From Polynucleobacter acidiphobus (GTDB taxonomy: Bacteria > Pseudomonadota > Gammaproteobacteria > Burkholderiales > Burkholderiaceae), in the NCBI RefSeq assembly GCF_003065385.1, contig NZ_CP023277.1, positions 1,768,889 through 1,832,888 on the forward strand: DNA of 64,000 bases, in the 5' to 3' direction. The notes under the pieces were generated by a model. The model made no database searches, was not told the DNA's origin, and saw nothing but the letters and a program-made list of their open reading frames with translations. This document shows positions 1 through 10,714 of the stretch, in pieces. Both the position numbers and the translations under genes were made by a program. Each line of letters begins with the position of its first letter. The first letter of the stretch is position 1.

Positions 1-1652
1 AGATGCTCGTCGTCCACCAAAACGCGGTCTGCGTTATAAAAGGTATGAAAGTCGCCGGCGAGTTCACGCAGATAGAAGGCAACCGCATGAGGGGCCAAAT
101 CGTGCGCAGCATTGGCTAATACCTCCGGATACTCAGATAATCGCCGCAATAAGTGATCGGCCGCCTTACTGTCAAGCAGACTCAAATTCGCATGCTCTAA
201 GGCGCTAGACTCCCCGCCCCATTGCTGAAGAATCGAACAAATCCGTGCGTGGGCATACTGCACATAAAAGACGGGATTCTCATCATTCTGTTGCAAAGCT
301 AGATTCACATCGAATACAAATTCGGTATCCGCTTTACGCGAGATCAAGAAAAAGCGAACTGCATCGCGCCCACGCTGCAACGCCAGATTTCGCTCATCAT
401 CGGTCATTTGTGGATGAATGCCGCCAGACCATTCGACCAAATCTCGCAACGTGACATAGGAGCCAACGCGCTTGGAGAGTTTGACCTCTTCACCATCGCG
501 AATGACCGTGACCATCTTATGCAACACATAATCGGGATAGGTGGTTGGAATTGGCCAATTACGTTTTTGTGCTACTCCCTGTATTCCAGAGCGGACTCGA
601 GCAATCGTGCCATGATGATCACTGCCCTGAACATTAATCACTTTTTCAAAACCACGGCTCCATTTGTTGATGTGATAAGCCACATCTGGAACAAAATAGG
701 TATAGCTACCATCGGACTTGCGCATTACACGGTCCTTGTCATCACCATCTAAAGTGGTCTTTAGCCATAAAGCGCCATCGGCTTCATAGGTTTTATCAAC
801 TGCTTGAAGATCGCCAATAACCTGCTTAACGCTTCCATCGGTATACAAAGAAGATTCCAAATAAAACTGGTCAAATTGCACGCCAAAGGTCTTCAAGTCA
901 ATATCTTGCTCTTTGCGCAAATAGGCCACTGCATATTGACGGATTTTCTCTAGATCAGACGGATCATGCCCAGCACCTTGGTAAGACTCGGCAATCTCAG
1001 CAATGTACTCACCGTTGTAGGCCTCTTTGGGCCAATTGGGGCTTTTGGGATTCAAACCCCGTAAACGCGCCTGCACCGATAGCGCGAGATTATGAATCTG
1101 AACTCCGGCATCGTTGTAATAAAACTCCCGATGCACATCAGTATCTTGGCTGTCTAAAAGATTGGCCAATGCATCACCGAGAGCTGCCTGACGCCCGTGT
1201 CCAACATGCAAAGGTCCGGTGGGATTAGCAGATACAAATTCAATCATGGCCCGCTTGGGCAGGCCCGGGTCTGACGTACCCATGCTATCCCGACGGCCAA
1301 AACCTGCACCCTCACGTAATATAAGTCCCACCACCGCAGACTTGGCCGCAAGACTCAAACGAAAATTAATGAATCCGGGCCCAGCAATTTCAGCGCTTGC
1401 AATCAGTTGTCCGTACTCAGGAAATTGATTTAATTGGCCAAGAATGGCTTGTGCCAACTCGCGCGGATTGGTCTTCCAGGCCTTCGAAATTTGCAAAGCA
1501 ATATTGCATGCAACATCGCCATGGTCGGCAACTTTGGGTCGCTCTAAATGCGGAATCGGAAACTCACCGGCTGCGAGTCCACGCTCTTGCGCTAGGGCAT
1601 TCAGAGCATTAGTGATGCATTGCGTGAGCTGAGTTTTTTGGCTAGACAACAT
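1..1652 (-). CDS. argS: Arginyl-tRNA synthetase (partial, C-terminus beyond window)
   Basis: Class I aminoacyl-tRNA synthetase that charges tRNA-Arg in the cytoplasm. Reading the minus strand from ATG at 1652 gives an uninterrupted frame to the window edge, about 550 codons. A HIGH-type motif (HVGH, after NPTGPL) lies near 1194-1210 and a KMSK-type motif (KLSKR) near 469-484. The last residues read are typical of the anticodon-binding DALR domain ([13 protein letters not shown] and following). The family is usually 560-590 residues, so only some 30-40 residues are missing at the left edge. It is transcribed divergently from the DUF1840 gene, with about 37 bp between the starts. Confidence 0.96.
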   Translation of the reverse strand, partial: MLSSQKTQLTQCITNALNALAQERGLAAGEFPIPHLERPKVADHGDVACNIALQISKAWKTNPRELAQAILGQLNQFPEYGQLIASAEIAGPGFINFRLSLAAKSAVVGLILREGAGFGRRDSMGTSDPGLPKRAMIEFVSANPTGPLHVGHGRQAALGDALANLLDSQDTDVHREFYYNDAGVQIHNLALSVQARLRGLNPKSPNWPKEAYNGEYIAEIAESYQGAGHDPSDLEKIRQYAVAYLRKEQDIDLKTFGVQFDQFYLESSLYTDGSVKQVIGDLQAVDKTYEADGALWLKTTLDGDDKDRVMRKSDGSYTYFVPDVAYHINKWSRGFEKVINVQGSDHHGTIARVRSGIQGVAQKRNWPIPTTYPDYVLHKMVTVIRDGEEVKLSKRVGSYVTLRDLVEWSGGIHPQMTDDERNLALQRGRDAVRFFLISRKADTEFVFDVNLALQQNDENPVFYVQYAHARICSILQQWGGESSALEHANLSLLDSKAADHLLRRLSEYPEVLANAAHDLAPHAVAFYLRELAGDFHTFYNADRVLVDDEH

Positions 1653-1689
1653 AGAGATGAAAGTTTATCAGTGATGGTAAGCTTGATGC

Positions 1690-2001
1690 ATGATTCATCA
1701 ATTCCAGACCAAAAATGCAGCCCCTGTCATCATGCTCGATGACCTAACGCATCGAATTTTTAATGCCATTGGCCGCCCATTCGAGAATCAGGGTATTTTT
1801 CTGCCAGAACAAATTCCGGGATACATCGAACGGCTGCAGGCTGCGATTGATGCTGAACACGATAAGGCGCCTAGCTCAGGTACTGGCGATGACGAGGATC
1901 AATCGACCGATCCTGACCTCTTGGGACGAAGGGCTTACCCCTTTCTTGAACTACTGCGTCAGGCGCTAAAAAACCAGGAGCCGGTGGTCTGGGGTGTGTG
2001 A
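1690..2001 (+). CDS. DUF1840 family protein
   Basis: A 103-residue cytoplasmic protein of unknown function. It matches the DUF1840 pattern: an N-terminal beta segment with VIMLDD, a middle GIFLPEQIP segment, an acidic linker (residues about 58-75), and the conserved end RAYPFLELLRQA...PVVWGV. The family occurs mainly in betaproteobacteria and, as I recall, often beside argS, as here. It has no signal peptide or membrane segment. It is divergent from argS and converges on the methionine synthase gene, with only 4 bp between the stops. Confidence 0.85.
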   Translation: MIHQFQTKNAAPVIMLDDLTHRIFNAIGRPFENQGIFLPEQIPGYIERLQAAIDAEHDKAPSSGTGDDEDQSTDPDLLGRRAYPFLELLRQALKNQEPVVWGV

Positions 2002-2005
2002 ACCA

Positions 2006-4747
2006 CTAATCCAAAGAGCTGGCTAGCGATCGCTTAATGTGATCAAGCGATTGTCCGCTTCGCTTGGCTAAATCATCTGCCTGATCCATCCCGATCTTTC
2101 CGACATTGAAGTATTGGGCATTCGGATGGGCCAGATAGAAACCGCTCACACTCGATGCAGGATTCATAGCCAATGACTCTGTGAGACTCATGCCAATTTC
2201 GTCTGCCTTTAGGGCGGCAAACATCGCCTGCTTGACATCATGCTGGGGGCAGGCTGGATAACCAGGAGCCGGACGAATCCCTTGATACTTTTCATCGATT
2301 AAATCATCTGGGCTTAGTTGCTCATTGGCCGCATATCCCCAAAGATCGGTTCGGATCCGCCAATGCATGAGCTCCGCAAATGCCTCCGCTAAACGATCGG
2401 CCAAAGCTTTGAGCATGATGGCACTGTAGTCATCGTGTTTGGCCATAAATTGAGCGACTTTTTCGTCAACCCCATGACCTGTAGTCACCGCAAAGCAACC
2501 TGCGTAATCGCGCACACCACTAGCTTTACTGGCGACATAGTCTGCTAAACACCGATTTGGGCGCATTACACCATCGACAATAGGGCGCTCGGCTTGCTGT
2601 CTTAAGTTATGCCACACAAGGAATGGTTGCAAGCGCTCCTCATCGGCATAAAACAAAATATCGTCACCATCACTATTGGCAGGGAAAAGACCAATCACTG
2701 CATCGGCCTGGAGCCATTGGCCTTTAATGAGTTTTTCCAGCATAGCCTGCGCATCCTGGTAGACACGGCGGGCCTCAATCCCTACAACCTCATCGTCCAA
2801 AATGGCAGGGAATTTACCTGCCAGATCCCAGGTCTGAAAAAATGGGGTCCAGTCGATGAACTTAGCAATCTCAGCCAATGAATAATTTTTAAAGACCCGT
2901 CGACCAATAAATTTTGGCTTAATAGTTTGACTATTCACCCAATCAATTGACTCACGATTGGCACGAGCAGCTTCTAGACTAATTAATGGGGTACTCTTTC
3001 GATTCGCATGCTGCTGACGAATACGCTCATAATCATTCAGCAAATCCTGCACAAATTTCTTTGCTCCCTCATCGGAGAGCAAACTCGATGCAACCGAAAC
3101 AGAACGAGATGCGTCCGGTACGTAAACTACTGGACCTTCGTAGTGTGGCGCAATCTTAACGGCTGTATGGACACGCGAAGTTGTTGCACCGCCAATTAGT
3201 AATGGGATTTTTTTCTCCCTAAAATGTGGATCCCGTTGCATTTCTTGGGCAACATAGGTCATCTCTTCTAATGAGGGCGTAATTAATCCAGATAGGCCAA
3301 CGATATCGGCATTTTCTTCCTTCGCCTTCTTTAGAATTTGATCGCAGGGAACCATTACCCCCATGTTGACCACTTCAAAGTTATTGCATTGCAAGACAAC
3401 GGTTACGATGTTTTTTCCAATATCGTGCACATCGCCTTTGACCGTTGCAATCACGATTTTGCCCTTGGCTTTACTCTCTCCGCCAGCTGCAACCAATTGC
3501 TTCTTTTCCTCTTCGATATACGGAATTAGATGGGCCACGGCCTGCTTCATGACCCGTGCACTCTTGACCACTTGAGGCAAGAACATCTTGCCAGCACCAA
3601 ATAAATCGCCCACCACATTCATTCCGTCCATGAGGGGTCCCTCAATCACCTCAATGGGCCGCCCGCCCGAGCCCATAATCTCAGCACGTAGCTCCTCGGT
3701 ATCGTCGACAATAAAATTGGTGATGCCATGAACAAGTGCATGGGTTAAGCGCTCGCGCACAGGTGCCTCGCGCCACACTAAATTTTCTTCTTGCTTGATG
3801 CCCCCACCCTTGTACTGATCCGCAATCGCGAGTAAACGCTCCGTCGGCGTTTGTCCGTCTTTCTCCTGAAAGCGGTTTAGGACCACATCTTCAACACGCT
3901 CTCTTAACTCAGGGTCTAGGTCAGCATATACGCCAAGCTGTCCCGCATTCACAATTCCCATATCCATACCCGCCTGAATCGCGTGGTACAAAAAGACCGT
4001 ATGAATGGCTTCACGCACCCGGTCATTACCTCGGAAGGAGAAGCTCACATTCGATACGCCACCACTTACTTTAGCGGCTGGTAAGTGTTCTTTAATCCAA
4101 CGGGTAGCATCGATAAAGTCCACCGCATAGTTATCGTGCTCTTCGATCCCCGTAGCAATCGCAAAAATATTGGGATCAAAAATAATATCTTCGGGCGGAA
4201 AGTCCAACTCGTCAACCAAGATCTTGTATGAACGTTGGCAAATTTCTATTTTTCGTTGATAGGTATCGGCCTGGCCTTTTTCATCAAAAGCCATTACAAC
4301 CGTAGCCGCGCCGTAGCGTTTAATCAATTTTGCCTGCTGCCTAAATTGCTCCTCGCCCTCTTTCAAGGAAATTGAATTAACAATCGGCTTCCCTTGAATA
4401 CATTTCAGTCCCGCCTCGATGACAGTCCACTTGGACGAATCAATCATGATAGGTACTCGAGCGATATCAGGTTCAGAAGCAATCAGATTGAGAAAGCGCA
4501 CCATCGCTGCTTCTGAATCCAACATGGCCTCGTCCATATTGATATCAATCATTTGGGCGCCATTCTCAACCTGCTGACGGGCAACTGCGAGCGCTTCATC
4601 AAACTGATTATTCAAAATCATGCGCGAGAACGCTTTTGAACCGGTCACATTGGTGCGCTCACCAATATTTACAAAGCCAATCTGGGGCGAGATATTGCAA
4701 GGCTCTAGCCCGGATAAGCGCATTGGCTGCATCGTTGCTTTACTCAT
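2006..4747 (-). CDS. metH: Methionine synthase, folate/cobalamin/reactivation half
   Basis: The C-terminal three modules of cobalamin-dependent methionine synthase, which moves methyl from 5-methyl-THF to homocysteine. Of 913 residues, about 20-285 form the pterin-binding barrel (NIGERTN near 27-33), about 330-420 the cobalamin cap, about 430-560 the cobalamin Rossmann domain with DVHDIG (lower axial His441), and about 600-905 the SAM-dependent reactivation domain. The homocysteine module is the separate upstream gene, whose stop overlaps this start as ATGA, so the two are probably translationally coupled. The split falls exactly at a domain boundary and no frame is broken, so this is not a pseudogene. 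Confidence 0.95.
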   Translation of the reverse strand: MSKATMQPMRLSGLEPCNISPQIGFVNIGERTNVTGSKAFSRMILNNQFDEALAVARQQVENGAQMIDINMDEAMLDSEAAMVRFLNLIASEPDIARVPIMIDSSKWTVIEAGLKCIQGKPIVNSISLKEGEEQFRQQAKLIKRYGAATVVMAFDEKGQADTYQRKIEICQRSYKILVDELDFPPEDIIFDPNIFAIATGIEEHDNYAVDFIDATRWIKEHLPAAKVSGGVSNVSFSFRGNDRVREAIHTVFLYHAIQAGMDMGIVNAGQLGVYADLDPELRERVEDVVLNRFQEKDGQTPTERLLAIADQYKGGGIKQEENLVWREAPVRERLTHALVHGITNFIVDDTEELRAEIMGSGGRPIEVIEGPLMDGMNVVGDLFGAGKMFLPQVVKSARVMKQAVAHLIPYIEEEKKQLVAAGGESKAKGKIVIATVKGDVHDIGKNIVTVVLQCNNFEVVNMGVMVPCDQILKKAKEENADIVGLSGLITPSLEEMTYVAQEMQRDPHFREKKIPLLIGGATTSRVHTAVKIAPHYEGPVVYVPDASRSVSVASSLLSDEGAKKFVQDLLNDYERIRQQHANRKSTPLISLEAARANRESIDWVNSQTIKPKFIGRRVFKNYSLAEIAKFIDWTPFFQTWDLAGKFPAILDDEVVGIEARRVYQDAQAMLEKLIKGQWLQADAVIGLFPANSDGDDILFYADEERLQPFLVWHNLRQQAERPIVDGVMRPNRCLADYVASKASGVRDYAGCFAVTTGHGVDEKVAQFMAKHDDYSAIMLKALADRLAEAFAELMHWRIRTDLWGYAANEQLSPDDLIDEKYQGIRPAPGYPACPQHDVKQAMFAALKADEIGMSLTESLAMNPASSVSGFYLAHPNAQYFNVGKIGMDQADDLAKRSGQSLDHIKRSLASSLD

Positions 4748-5847
4748 GCCACTTCCTCGGTCCGGTCACTATGAAAAGGCCTGGGCTTTCGTTTAGTCAT
4801 CGCCTTTGCAATTTGACGAATATGGTCAGGGGTTGTTCCACAACATCCTCCGACCAGATTGACTAATCCATCACGAGCAAATTCATCGACAAGCCCTGAG
4901 GTGACTTCGGGGGTTTCATCAAAACCCGTATCACTCATTGGATTTGGCAAGCCAGCATTCGGGTAGCACGAGACCGCTGTATCGCAAACGCGCGCCAATT
5001 CAGCAATATAGGGTCGCATTAATGCTGCACCAAGAGCGCAATTTAATCCAAACGTCAGAGGCTTAATATGGCGCAAACTATTCCAAAATGCTTCGACCGT
5101 TTGCCCCGAAAGAATTCGGCCCGATGCATCGGTGACCGTTCCTGAGATCATCACCGGTAAGCGCTCACCGGATTCTTCAAAAAATTCATCAATGGCAAAC
5201 AATGCGGCTTTGGCATTGAGCGTATCAAAGATGGTTTCCACCAATAGCAAATCAACGCCGCCCTCAAATAGTCCTTCGACTTGTTCACGATAAGCAGCAC
5301 GCAAACTATCAAAATTAACATTACGAGCGCCTGGATCGTTCACATCTGGCGAAATACTCGCAGTCTTTGGAGTCGGTCCAATTGCGCCGGCCACAAAACG
5401 GGGTTTATCCGATGTTGAGTATTCATCGCAGGCTTGACGCGCGAGCTTCGCTGCCTGCACGTTCATCTCGCGCGCCAGCTCAGGCATTTTGTAATCGTCT
5501 TGTGCAATCGACGTAGCACCAAAGGTATTGGTCTCAATTAAATCAGCGCCTGCCTCAAGGTATTGCCGATGAATATCCAAAATCGCTTCTGGTTGAGTAA
5601 GCACCAGTAATTCATTATTACCTTTGAGATCAATCGGATGATTGGCAAAGCGCTGCGTGGTTTTTAAACCCCGATAATCCTCTTCAGTAAATTTTTTCTG
5701 CTGAATCATGGTCCCCATGGCCCCATCCAGAATTAAGATTCGTTCTCTTAATAAGGTAGGAAGAATGGCGCCTCGGGTGTACGGCGAGATAGGCTTTAAT
5801 TGACTTCCTTGGGATTGCATTGGCGCAGAACTCGTATTAATCTTCAT
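4744..5847 (-). CDS. metH: Methionine synthase, homocysteine-binding half
   Basis: A 367-residue homocysteine S-methyltransferase domain, the N-terminal module of MetH, here a separate polypeptide. DGAMGTMIQ lies near residues 41-49. The three zinc cysteines expected for activating the homocysteine thiol are visible: Cys270 in GLNCALGA and Cys335/Cys336 in [11 protein letters not shown]. It must work with the downstream product, which holds the folate and cobalamin modules. Only about 51 bp separate its ATG from the divergent PhaM-like gene, leaving no room for a cobalamin riboswitch. A small perfect palindrome (TTATCGATAA, 5860-5869) lies in that gap. Confidence 0.94.
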   Translation of the reverse strand: MKINTSSAPMQSQGSQLKPISPYTRGAILPTLLRERILILDGAMGTMIQQKKFTEEDYRGLKTTQRFANHPIDLKGNNELLVLTQPEAILDIHRQYLEAGADLIETNTFGATSIAQDDYKMPELAREMNVQAAKLARQACDEYSTSDKPRFVAGAIGPTPKTASISPDVNDPGARNVNFDSLRAAYREQVEGLFEGGVDLLLVETIFDTLNAKAALFAIDEFFEESGERLPVMISGTVTDASGRILSGQTVEAFWNSLRHIKPLTFGLNCALGAALMRPYIAELARVCDTAVSCYPNAGLPNPMSDTGFDETPEVTSGLVDEFARDGLVNLVGGCCGTTPDHIRQIAKAMTKRKPRPFHSDRTEEVA

Positions 5848-5898
5848 TGACCCACCATTTTATCGATAATGTGATTATTTAGCCCGCGAGGAGAGAAT

Positions 5899-6333
5899 AT
5901 GTTTGGCGCAATACCCGACTTTAACCAAAGCCTAGAAATGTTCAAAACGATGTGGGGTCAGAATGCCACTGGGGCTCCTGGAGCTTCTTTTATGCCAGAC
6001 ATGAGTGGCGGCATGTCAGGCTTTAATAGCGCAATGCCAACCTTCGATATTGAGGAATTGGATAAGCGCATCAAAGACCTCAAAAGCGTTGAGTCTTGGC
6101 TGAGGATGAACCTCAATGTTCTAAAGTCAACCATTCAGACCCTTGAAGTGCAGCGTGCCACTCTCATGGCAATCAAATCATTTGGCGAGGCGATGGCCAA
6201 CCCTCCCAGCCCATCGGGCGCCGAGGGGTCCTCAGAATCTAAGTCGAGAGAGCGCAAAAGCGCCAAATCCCGTCCGCGCTCAAAGAGCGCTGCAAGATCT
6301 TCTGGTGCCACAGATAGTTCAAATGAGCAATAG
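5899..6333 (+). CDS. phaM: PhaM-like polyhydroxybutyrate granule/nucleoid-associated protein
   Basis: A 144-residue protein resembling PhaM of Ralstonia/Cupriavidus, which activates PHB synthase and tethers PHB granules to the nucleoid. Visible features are a Gly/Met-rich N-terminus (MFGAIPDF, then GGMSG), a conserved amphipathic core at about residues 50-100 (DIEELDKRIKDLKSVESWL, then NLNVLKSTIQTLEVQRATL), and a basic Ser/Lys/Arg/Ala-rich tail from about 112 suited to DNA binding. The SD GGAGAG lies just before ATG. The last 95 bp overlap the 3' end of the opposite-strand hydrolase gene. The assignment rests on the core motif and tail composition. A generic phasin-like protein is the alternative. 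Confidence 0.8.
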   Translation: MFGAIPDFNQSLEMFKTMWGQNATGAPGASFMPDMSGGMSGFNSAMPTFDIEELDKRIKDLKSVESWLRMNLNVLKSTIQTLEVQRATLMAIKSFGEAMANPPSPSGAEGSSESKSRERKSAKSRPRSKSAARSSGATDSSNEQ

Positions 6334-7339
6334 CTTCGCCCATGGCAAAGCTAAGCTGATGGTTATCAAGCGGTCGCCGAAATAGGACTGGAACGATCTC
6401 ATACGCAGTTCGCGGCTCTTGACAGGCCATCACGGTCTCACTTAACCGAGCACGGTGATGCTCATGTAACTGCTCAATCCGTTCATGTAAGCCCACAAAC
6501 GGTTTGCCATGCGATGGCAAAACGAGCGTTTTAGCAGGCAATGAGCGCCAACGATCAATCGATCGCAAATAGAGGTCTAAGGGGTTTGCATCCGGATCGG
6601 CGTCATAGACACTGACATTGGTCGAGATACGAGGCAAGACCATATCGCCCGAGATAAAGATTCCTTGGGATGCGCAATAGAGCGTAGCATGTTCAGGTGC
6701 ATGCCCATAGCCCATCGATACGACCCAATCATGCTCGCCGATTTGAATATGGTCACCATCCATGATACGACGATACCGTTTAGGCACTTCAGGCACCAAA
6801 CGACTGTAATAATCTGCACGACTACGAATGCGCTCAAGATCTTCGGCATGCTGCAAGCCATGGCGCTCATAGTGATCAGCCGTTCCGCCATTACCTGGGG
6901 TAGAACCAATCGCAGTACCGCCCTCCTTACTGCTTAACCATTGGGCCATCAGAAAATCGCTCATCGAGATCCATAACCCGACCTTCCAGCGCTCACATAA
7001 ATAATGGGCAAGGCCAATATGATCTGGGTGCATATGGGTCACTAACACTCGCAAAATAGGCAAACCTTGGAGATGATTGGCAAAGATGGATTCCCAGCAT
7101 GACTTTGTAAGGTCGTTCGTAATTCCACAGTCAATAATGGTCCAACCCTCCTGGCCATCCAATCGATCCCGTAAAAGCCATAAATTAATGTGATCAAGGG
7201 CAAATGGCAGTGGCATCCGTATCCAATACACACCTGGAGCAAGTTCTAATGTTTCTCCCTGCGCCACTAGGGTCTCCCCATATGGATAGACCAATTGCTT
7301 TATTGCATGATTATTGTCTGTAGGGCCTGACTGGGTCAT
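6239..7339 (-). CDS. MBL-fold metallo-hydrolase with C-terminal winged helix
   Basis: A 366-residue metallo-beta-lactamase-fold hydrolase. The metal-binding motif THMHPDHIG lies at residues 101-109, further ligands appear as GYGHAPEH and SGD, and a late SHGKPF supplies another His. The last about 80 residues look like the BLACT_WH winged helix of LACTB2-like proteins. The substrate cannot be read from sequence; relatives include nucleases and thioesterase-like hydrolases. It is divergent from aceK with a 37-bp gap. Its final 95 bp are antisense to the PhaM-like gene's tail, yet the ending (DGIWRF plus a few residues) is where the family normally stops. Confidence 0.85.
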   Translation of the reverse strand: MTQSGPTDNNHAIKQLVYPYGETLVAQGETLELAPGVYWIRMPLPFALDHINLWLLRDRLDGQEGWTIIDCGITNDLTKSCWESIFANHLQGLPILRVLVTHMHPDHIGLAHYLCERWKVGLWISMSDFLMAQWLSSKEGGTAIGSTPGNGGTADHYERHGLQHAEDLERIRSRADYYSRLVPEVPKRYRRIMDGDHIQIGEHDWVVSMGYGHAPEHATLYCASQGIFISGDMVLPRISTNVSVYDADPDANPLDLYLRSIDRWRSLPAKTLVLPSHGKPFVGLHERIEQLHEHHRARLSETVMACQEPRTAYEIVPVLFRRPLDNHQLSFAMGEAIAHLNYLWHQKILQRSLSADGIWRFCALST

Positions 7340-7376
7340 CTTTGAATCCTAATTAATTGCTAGATACACTCTTGGT

Positions 7377-9170
7377 ATGAACAATCCATTTCCCAAACTA
7401 TTATCGTCGCAAGTTGCTTTTGATATGGCCCAAACTCTCCTTCAAGGATTTATGCGCCATTACAGCATTTTCAGAGACGCTGGCCGCTTGGCCAAAGCAG
7501 CATTTGAGAACCAAGATTGGCATGGTATTCGCCAGCTACTACGCGATCGGATCACCTTTTATGACCAACGGGTCCTTGAAACAGCGCACCACCTTGAAGA
7601 AGAATTTGATGCACCCGCCTTATCCGATGAAATTTGGCAACAGGTGAAACTGCATTACATCGGTCTTCTATCGAATCTTCATCAGCCAGAGTTAGCAGAA
7701 ACATTTTTTAACTCGGTCACCACACGGATTCTGGCAAGTAAATATTTCAATAACAAATTTATCTTTGTACGCCCCACGATATCCACCGAATATTTAGAAA
7801 ACGATGAGGCGCCCTCAAAGCCATCTTACCGGGCTTACTACCCTGGCGATATTCAGGGTCTTCAAGCTGTCCTCAAAAGTTTAATTAGCAGTTTTGATCT
7901 TAAAAACTCTTTTGAAAATTTAGATCGTGATCTTGAGCTAACAACCAAACTCATCAAGCAGTCTCTCTCGGACACAACGAGCTCAACGGATTTTCAGATT
8001 CATGCCCTAAGCACGCTATTTTTTCGCAATAAGACCGCCTACATCATGGGGCGCATCATTAATGGAGAAAAGATTTCTCCATTAGTGCTGGCTCTGATGC
8101 ACAACCCAAAAGGTGAATTACTTATTGATGGTATCTTGCTATCGGAAGTTGACCTGCGTCTTATTTTTAGTTTCACGCACAGTTACTTCTTAGTCGATAT
8201 GGAGGTACCATCGGCTTATGTCACGTTTATGCGAAGCCTCTTACCGCATAAACCCCGGGCTGAGCTCTACAACATGATCGGACTGCAAAAACACGGTAAA
8301 AATTTGTTTTATCGAGACTTCCAGCATCACCTGATGCATTCCACCGATCAATTTCGAATCGCCCCCGGAATACGGGGTCTAGTGATGCTAGTGTTTGATC
8401 TACCGAGCTATCCCTATGTATTTAAGCTCATTAAGGATTATTTTCCGCCTCCCAAAGAAACCACCCGTGATCAAATTATGGGGAAATACCAATTGGTTAA
8501 GCAGCATGATCGGGTTGGACGAATGGCTGACTCTCTGGAATTCTCCAATGTTGCCTTTCCCTTAAATCGGTTTACCCCCGAATTACTAGCCGAGCTTGAG
8601 GAGCACTGTGCATCATTACTTGAGTTTAGCGGTGGCGAAGGCCCTGATGCCGAATTAGTCATCAAACATCTTTATATCGAACGGCGCATGACCCCTCTTA
8701 ATATTCGCCTTCAAGAGGGCTCGCCCGCTGAAATTGAGGATGGCGTGATTCAGTACGGCGAAGCGATAAAAAATCTCATCGCAGCTAATATTTTCCCGGG
8801 CGACTTGTTGTATAAAAACTTTGGGGTCACGCGCTATGGGCGAGTTGCCTTTTATGACTACGATGAAATTGAATACTTAACCGATTGCGAAATCCGCGAA
8901 GTTCCTGCACCACGCAATGAAGACGATGAAATGGCAAGCGAGCCCTGGTATCGCATTGGTCCTAAAGATATTTTTCCGGAGACTTATAAAACATTTTTAC
9001 TTGGTAATGATCAAATCCGTGATCTGCTACTCAAGCACCATGCTGATCTATTCCAACCGGCAATGTGGCAATCGTATAAGAATCGTTTACTTGCAGGCGA
9101 AATTCCTGACTTCATTGAGTATGATCAGTCGTTACGGCTTAGAAATATTTTCCCGGACAATTACCGATGA
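7377..9170 (+). CDS. aceK: Isocitrate dehydrogenase kinase/phosphatase
   Basis: AceK switches isocitrate dehydrogenase between active and phospho-inactive forms and so sets flux between the TCA cycle and the glyoxylate shunt. The 597-residue frame is close to the usual 570-600. Typical segments are [26 protein letters not shown] (middle, ATP-binding region), [16 protein letters not shown], and [22 protein letters not shown] near the C-terminus. ATG at 7377 is the only suitable start. The DUF1289 gene follows with a 4-bp overlap. No glyoxylate shunt genes (aceA, aceB) are in the window. Confidence 0.97.
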   Translation: MNNPFPKLLSSQVAFDMAQTLLQGFMRHYSIFRDAGRLAKAAFENQDWHGIRQLLRDRITFYDQRVLETAHHLEEEFDAPALSDEIWQQVKLHYIGLLSNLHQPELAETFFNSVTTRILASKYFNNKFIFVRPTISTEYLENDEAPSKPSYRAYYPGDIQGLQAVLKSLISSFDLKNSFENLDRDLELTTKLIKQSLSDTTSSTDFQIHALSTLFFRNKTAYIMGRIINGEKISPLVLALMHNPKGELLIDGILLSEVDLRLIFSFTHSYFLVDMEVPSAYVTFMRSLLPHKPRAELYNMIGLQKHGKNLFYRDFQHHLMHSTDQFRIAPGIRGLVMLVFDLPSYPYVFKLIKDYFPPPKETTRDQIMGKYQLVKQHDRVGRMADSLEFSNVAFPLNRFTPELLAELEEHCASLLEFSGGEGPDAELVIKHLYIERRMTPLNIRLQEGSPAEIEDGVIQYGEAIKNLIAANIFPGDLLYKNFGVTRYGRVAFYDYDEIEYLTDCEIREVPAPRNEDDEMASEPWYRIGPKDIFPETYKTFLLGNDQIRDLLLKHHADLFQPAMWQSYKNRLLAGEIPDFIEYDQSLRLRNIFPDNYR

Positions 9171-9364
9171 TTCGAAATCTAGATGGCAGCATTGGCTCAC
9201 CATGCGTCAACTGGTGTGAAATGAATCCAAGATCAAACTACTGCTATGGCTGCTTTCGAAGCATTGATGAAATCGCAAATTGGTCTATCTTAAGTGAGAC
9301 AGAAAAGGAAGCGGTTTGGTTGGCGCTTGCCTTACGACAAGCAACTGCAAACTCTAGCGATTAA
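9167..9364 (+). CDS. DUF1289 domain protein
   Basis: A 65-residue cysteine-containing small protein of the DUF1289 family ([11 protein letters not shown]...[15 protein letters not shown]...EKEAVW). Four cysteines in two pairs suggest a small metal or Fe-S site, but no function is established. The start ATG overlaps the aceK stop by 4 bp, suggesting translational coupling. The 3' end overlaps the opposite-strand oxidoreductase gene by 11 bp. Confidence 0.85.
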   Translation: MIRNLDGSIGSPCVNWCEMNPRSNYCYGCFRSIDEIANWSILSETEKEAVWLALALRQATANSSD

Positions 9365-10337
9365 CATCCACAATCACCCGACCACGAACCTTACCGTTCA
9401 TCAGATCCTCAGCATATTGAATGCTCTCGCCCAAAGAAATTTCCTTAGCAATCGCCATTAATTGCTCAGGTTTGCACAAGGATGCGAGCTGGGCCCATGC
9501 CTCAATGCGTTTTTGCTTTGGTTGAGTAACACTATTAATTCCATAGAGGGTAACGCCTCGCAAGATGAATGGGGCAACCGTGGCCGGAAAATCCATTCCC
9601 TGTGCTAGACCGCATGCGGCAACCGCACCATTGGCTTTAGTGGCAGCGCATGCATTGGCTAAGGTATGACTTCCCACTGAATCAACTACTCCTGCCCAAC
9701 GCTCCTTCGCCAAGGGTTTGCCTGGCTGAGATAAGGAGGCGCGATCAATCACTTCGGATGCGCCAAGTGATTTCAAATAATCTACTTCCTCAAGGCGGCC
9801 GCTACTAGCGACAACGGTGTAGCCCAATTGATGCAAAAGACTAATTGCAAAACTACCTACACCACCGGCTGCACCGGTCACCAAGATTTCACCATCGGCA
9901 GGCTTTAGACCATGTTTTTGAAGCGCCATAATGCACAGCATGGCGGTATAGCCGGCTGTACCAATGGCTAAGGATTGTTTGGGCGTAAATGCCTTAGGCA
10001 ATGGAATTAGCCATTCAGACTTTACGCTTGCCAACTGGGCCAAGCCCCCCCAGTGAGACTCCCCCACACCCCAACCGTTTAATACAACCAGGTCACCAAC
10101 TTTAAACTCAGGACTCTTGCTTTCAATGACCTCGCCGGTTAAGTCAATTCCGGGGATCATAGGAAATTGCCGAACGATTGGTCCCTTACCTGTAATTGCT
10201 AAGCCATCCTTGTAATTTAAGGTGGAGTAATGCACCTTAATCCGGACATCCCCCTCTGGCAGGGCGCTCTCATCAACGTCACTTAATTGGGCACGATACC
10301 CTTGTTCGTCTTTATTAATTAAAATGGCTTTAAACAT
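9354..10337 (-). CDS. AcuI/YhdH-type acrylyl-CoA reductase (MDR family)
   Basis: A zinc-independent medium-chain quinone/acrylyl-CoA reductase, about 327 residues from ATG at 10337. Upstream in-frame TTG at 10349 would add four residues, but MFKAILI is the family's usual N-terminus. The NADPH-binding motif GAAGGVGSFA lies at about 155-165. Family features include STLNYKDGLAITGKGPIVR and FPMIPGIDLTG near the N-terminus. AcuI reduces acryloyl-CoA to propionyl-CoA, a detoxification step in DMSP or 3-hydroxypropionate metabolism. The exact substrate here is inferred from family resemblance only. Confidence 0.85.
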   Translation of the reverse strand: MFKAILINKDEQGYRAQLSDVDESALPEGDVRIKVHYSTLNYKDGLAITGKGPIVRQFPMIPGIDLTGEVIESKSPEFKVGDLVVLNGWGVGESHWGGLAQLASVKSEWLIPLPKAFTPKQSLAIGTAGYTAMLCIMALQKHGLKPADGEILVTGAAGGVGSFAISLLHQLGYTVVASSGRLEEVDYLKSLGASEVIDRASLSQPGKPLAKERWAGVVDSVGSHTLANACAATKANGAVAACGLAQGMDFPATVAPFILRGVTLYGINSVTQPKQKRIEAWAQLASLCKPEQLMAIAKEISLGESIQYAEDLMNGKVRGRVIVDVNR

Positions 10338-10427
10338 GGCGGATTCCAAAATAGATTAAATATTGAATGCGTGTACTTTATTAAAACCGTTTATCCTACT
10401 GTTTCAGGATCGATTATGGGGCTTTTC

Positions 10428-10706
10428 ATGAAACGTATTGTATTAATAGTTGCGACCCCTCTTGTTTTAAGTGCGTGCGCCTCGACCGGGCTAACCATGT
10501 CTTTGGGTAATATGCGCCTCATTAGCTCGAGCGCCGATCCTCAACAAGTGATGGATTTTGCAAATAAAGTCTGTAAAGATGACTTTTATATGGGCGCCAG
10601 TTTTATTTCTAAGGCGGGCAAAGATTATCGGTTTAAATGCGTCAGAGCCGATGAAAATGAAGTTCTAATTCCCATTCCCACTACCAAAATCAATCCAGCC
10701 AAGTAA
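10428..10706 (+). CDS. Small predicted lipoprotein of unknown function
   Basis: A 92-residue protein from ATG at 10428 with a short lipoprotein signal: MKR, a hydrophobic stretch, then lipobox LSAC (Cys about residue 16). A longer reading from GTG at 10371 is possible but places the signal peptide internally, and GGGG lies 8 bp before the chosen ATG. The mature part contains two cysteines (KVCKDD and FKCVRAD) that could form a disulfide. No known domain is recognised. It is followed after 8 bp by the flavin reductase gene. Confidence 0.7.
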   Translation: MKRIVLIVATPLVLSACASTGLTMSLGNMRLISSSADPQQVMDFANKVCKDDFYMGASFISKAGKDYRFKCVRADENEVLIPIPTTKINPAK

Positions 10707-10714
10707 AGTTTTCA

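Noticed and set aside
245..1632. Plus-strand open frames across the first 1.6 kb
   Set aside because: They are antisense to argS, whose HVGH and KLSKR motifs read on the minus strand.
2006..5847. metH as a frameshifted pseudogene
   Set aside because: The two frames overlap by ATGA at a domain boundary with all key residues kept, matching a genuine two-gene enzyme.
5848..5898. Cobalamin riboswitch before the methionine synthase genes
   Set aside because: The gap is only 51 bp and lacks a B12-box-like sequence.
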